The position numbers and the translations under genes were made by a program. The notes under the pieces are model-generated. The model was not told the DNA's origin. It saw only the letters and a program-made list of their open reading frames with translations, and did not search any database. Shown piece after piece: positions 26,098-26,174 of a stretch of 26,174 bases of DNA (positions are counted from its first letter, which is position 1; every line of letters begins with the position of its first letter). This stretch comes from Saccoglossus kowalevskii (lineage: Eukaryota; Hemichordata; Enteropneusta; Harrimaniidae), in the NCBI RefSeq assembly GCF_000003605.2, contig NW_003134346.1, forward strand, positions 583,464 to 609,637, in the 5' to 3' direction.

Positions 26098-26174
26098 AGT
26101 TTATTAGCTCCGCTGTCGACTTTGTCGAGCGGAGCTTATCATATGAGTGATTGTCCGCCGTCGTTCGGCGTCCG
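26098..26174 (+). repeat. AGCTCCGCT hairpin repeat, edge copy
   Basis: AGCTCCGCT and AGCGGAGCT (26106-26136) form a perfect 9-bp stem with an inner CGAC/GTCG stem, followed by GAGTGATTGTCCGCCGTCGT. It runs off the window at 26174. A decayed copy is at about 10706-10790. The family is unidentified; the structured GC-rich head could be the end of a SINE or MITE. Confidence 0.6.

Overview
This is an AT-rich stretch of animal nuclear DNA. The coding sequence is cut into short exons with canonical GT..AG junctions, the introns and spacers are full of degenerate transposable elements, and there is one eukaryotic tRNA gene. The protein sequences, the very frequent palindromic word ACATGTA, the Penelope-type retroelement remnant and the many miniature inverted-repeat elements suggest a marine invertebrate (a lophotrochozoan such as a mollusc or brachiopod, or a hemichordate-like deuterostome). 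I cannot name the species from sequence alone.

Layout. (1) Positions 1-7217, minus strand: the 5' two thirds of an enolase gene. Nine coding exons give residues 1-271 in an unbroken frame, preceded by a predicted non-coding first exon that ends at 7217. The C-terminal part lies beyond the left edge. (2) About 7218-7490: a compact divergent promoter with a perfect CRE palindrome on the enolase side and a YY1-type motif on the other. (3) 7490-18133, plus strand: RER1, the Golgi-to-ER retrieval receptor, with one non-coding exon and six coding exons. The last exon carries one extra A in a run of four A that throws the conserved C-terminus out of frame. (4) 18134-23513: spacer and possible RER1 3' UTR with small repeats and no recognisable gene. 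(5) 23514-23585, minus strand: tRNA-Pro(AGG). (6) 23872-23948, plus strand: a short first coding exon recognised as SLC35F6; the rest lies beyond the right edge. (7) The remainder holds an 8-bp-TSD inverted-repeat transposon in SLC35F6 intron 1 and several low-complexity or repeat stretches.

The mobile-element load is the most interesting part: a TACTGTA-ended MITE family with at least five copies, one with another element nested inside it; a TTAA-flanked MITE present twice in opposite orientation; a Penelope GIY-YIG endonuclease remnant between 53-bp inverted arms with a decayed hammerhead-like motif; and a foldback-type element with intact 8-bp target duplications. The genes are independent housekeeping genes (glycolysis, secretory retrieval, solute transport, translation). 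Only enolase and RER1 appear to share regulatory DNA. I see no sign of a novel multi-gene system.
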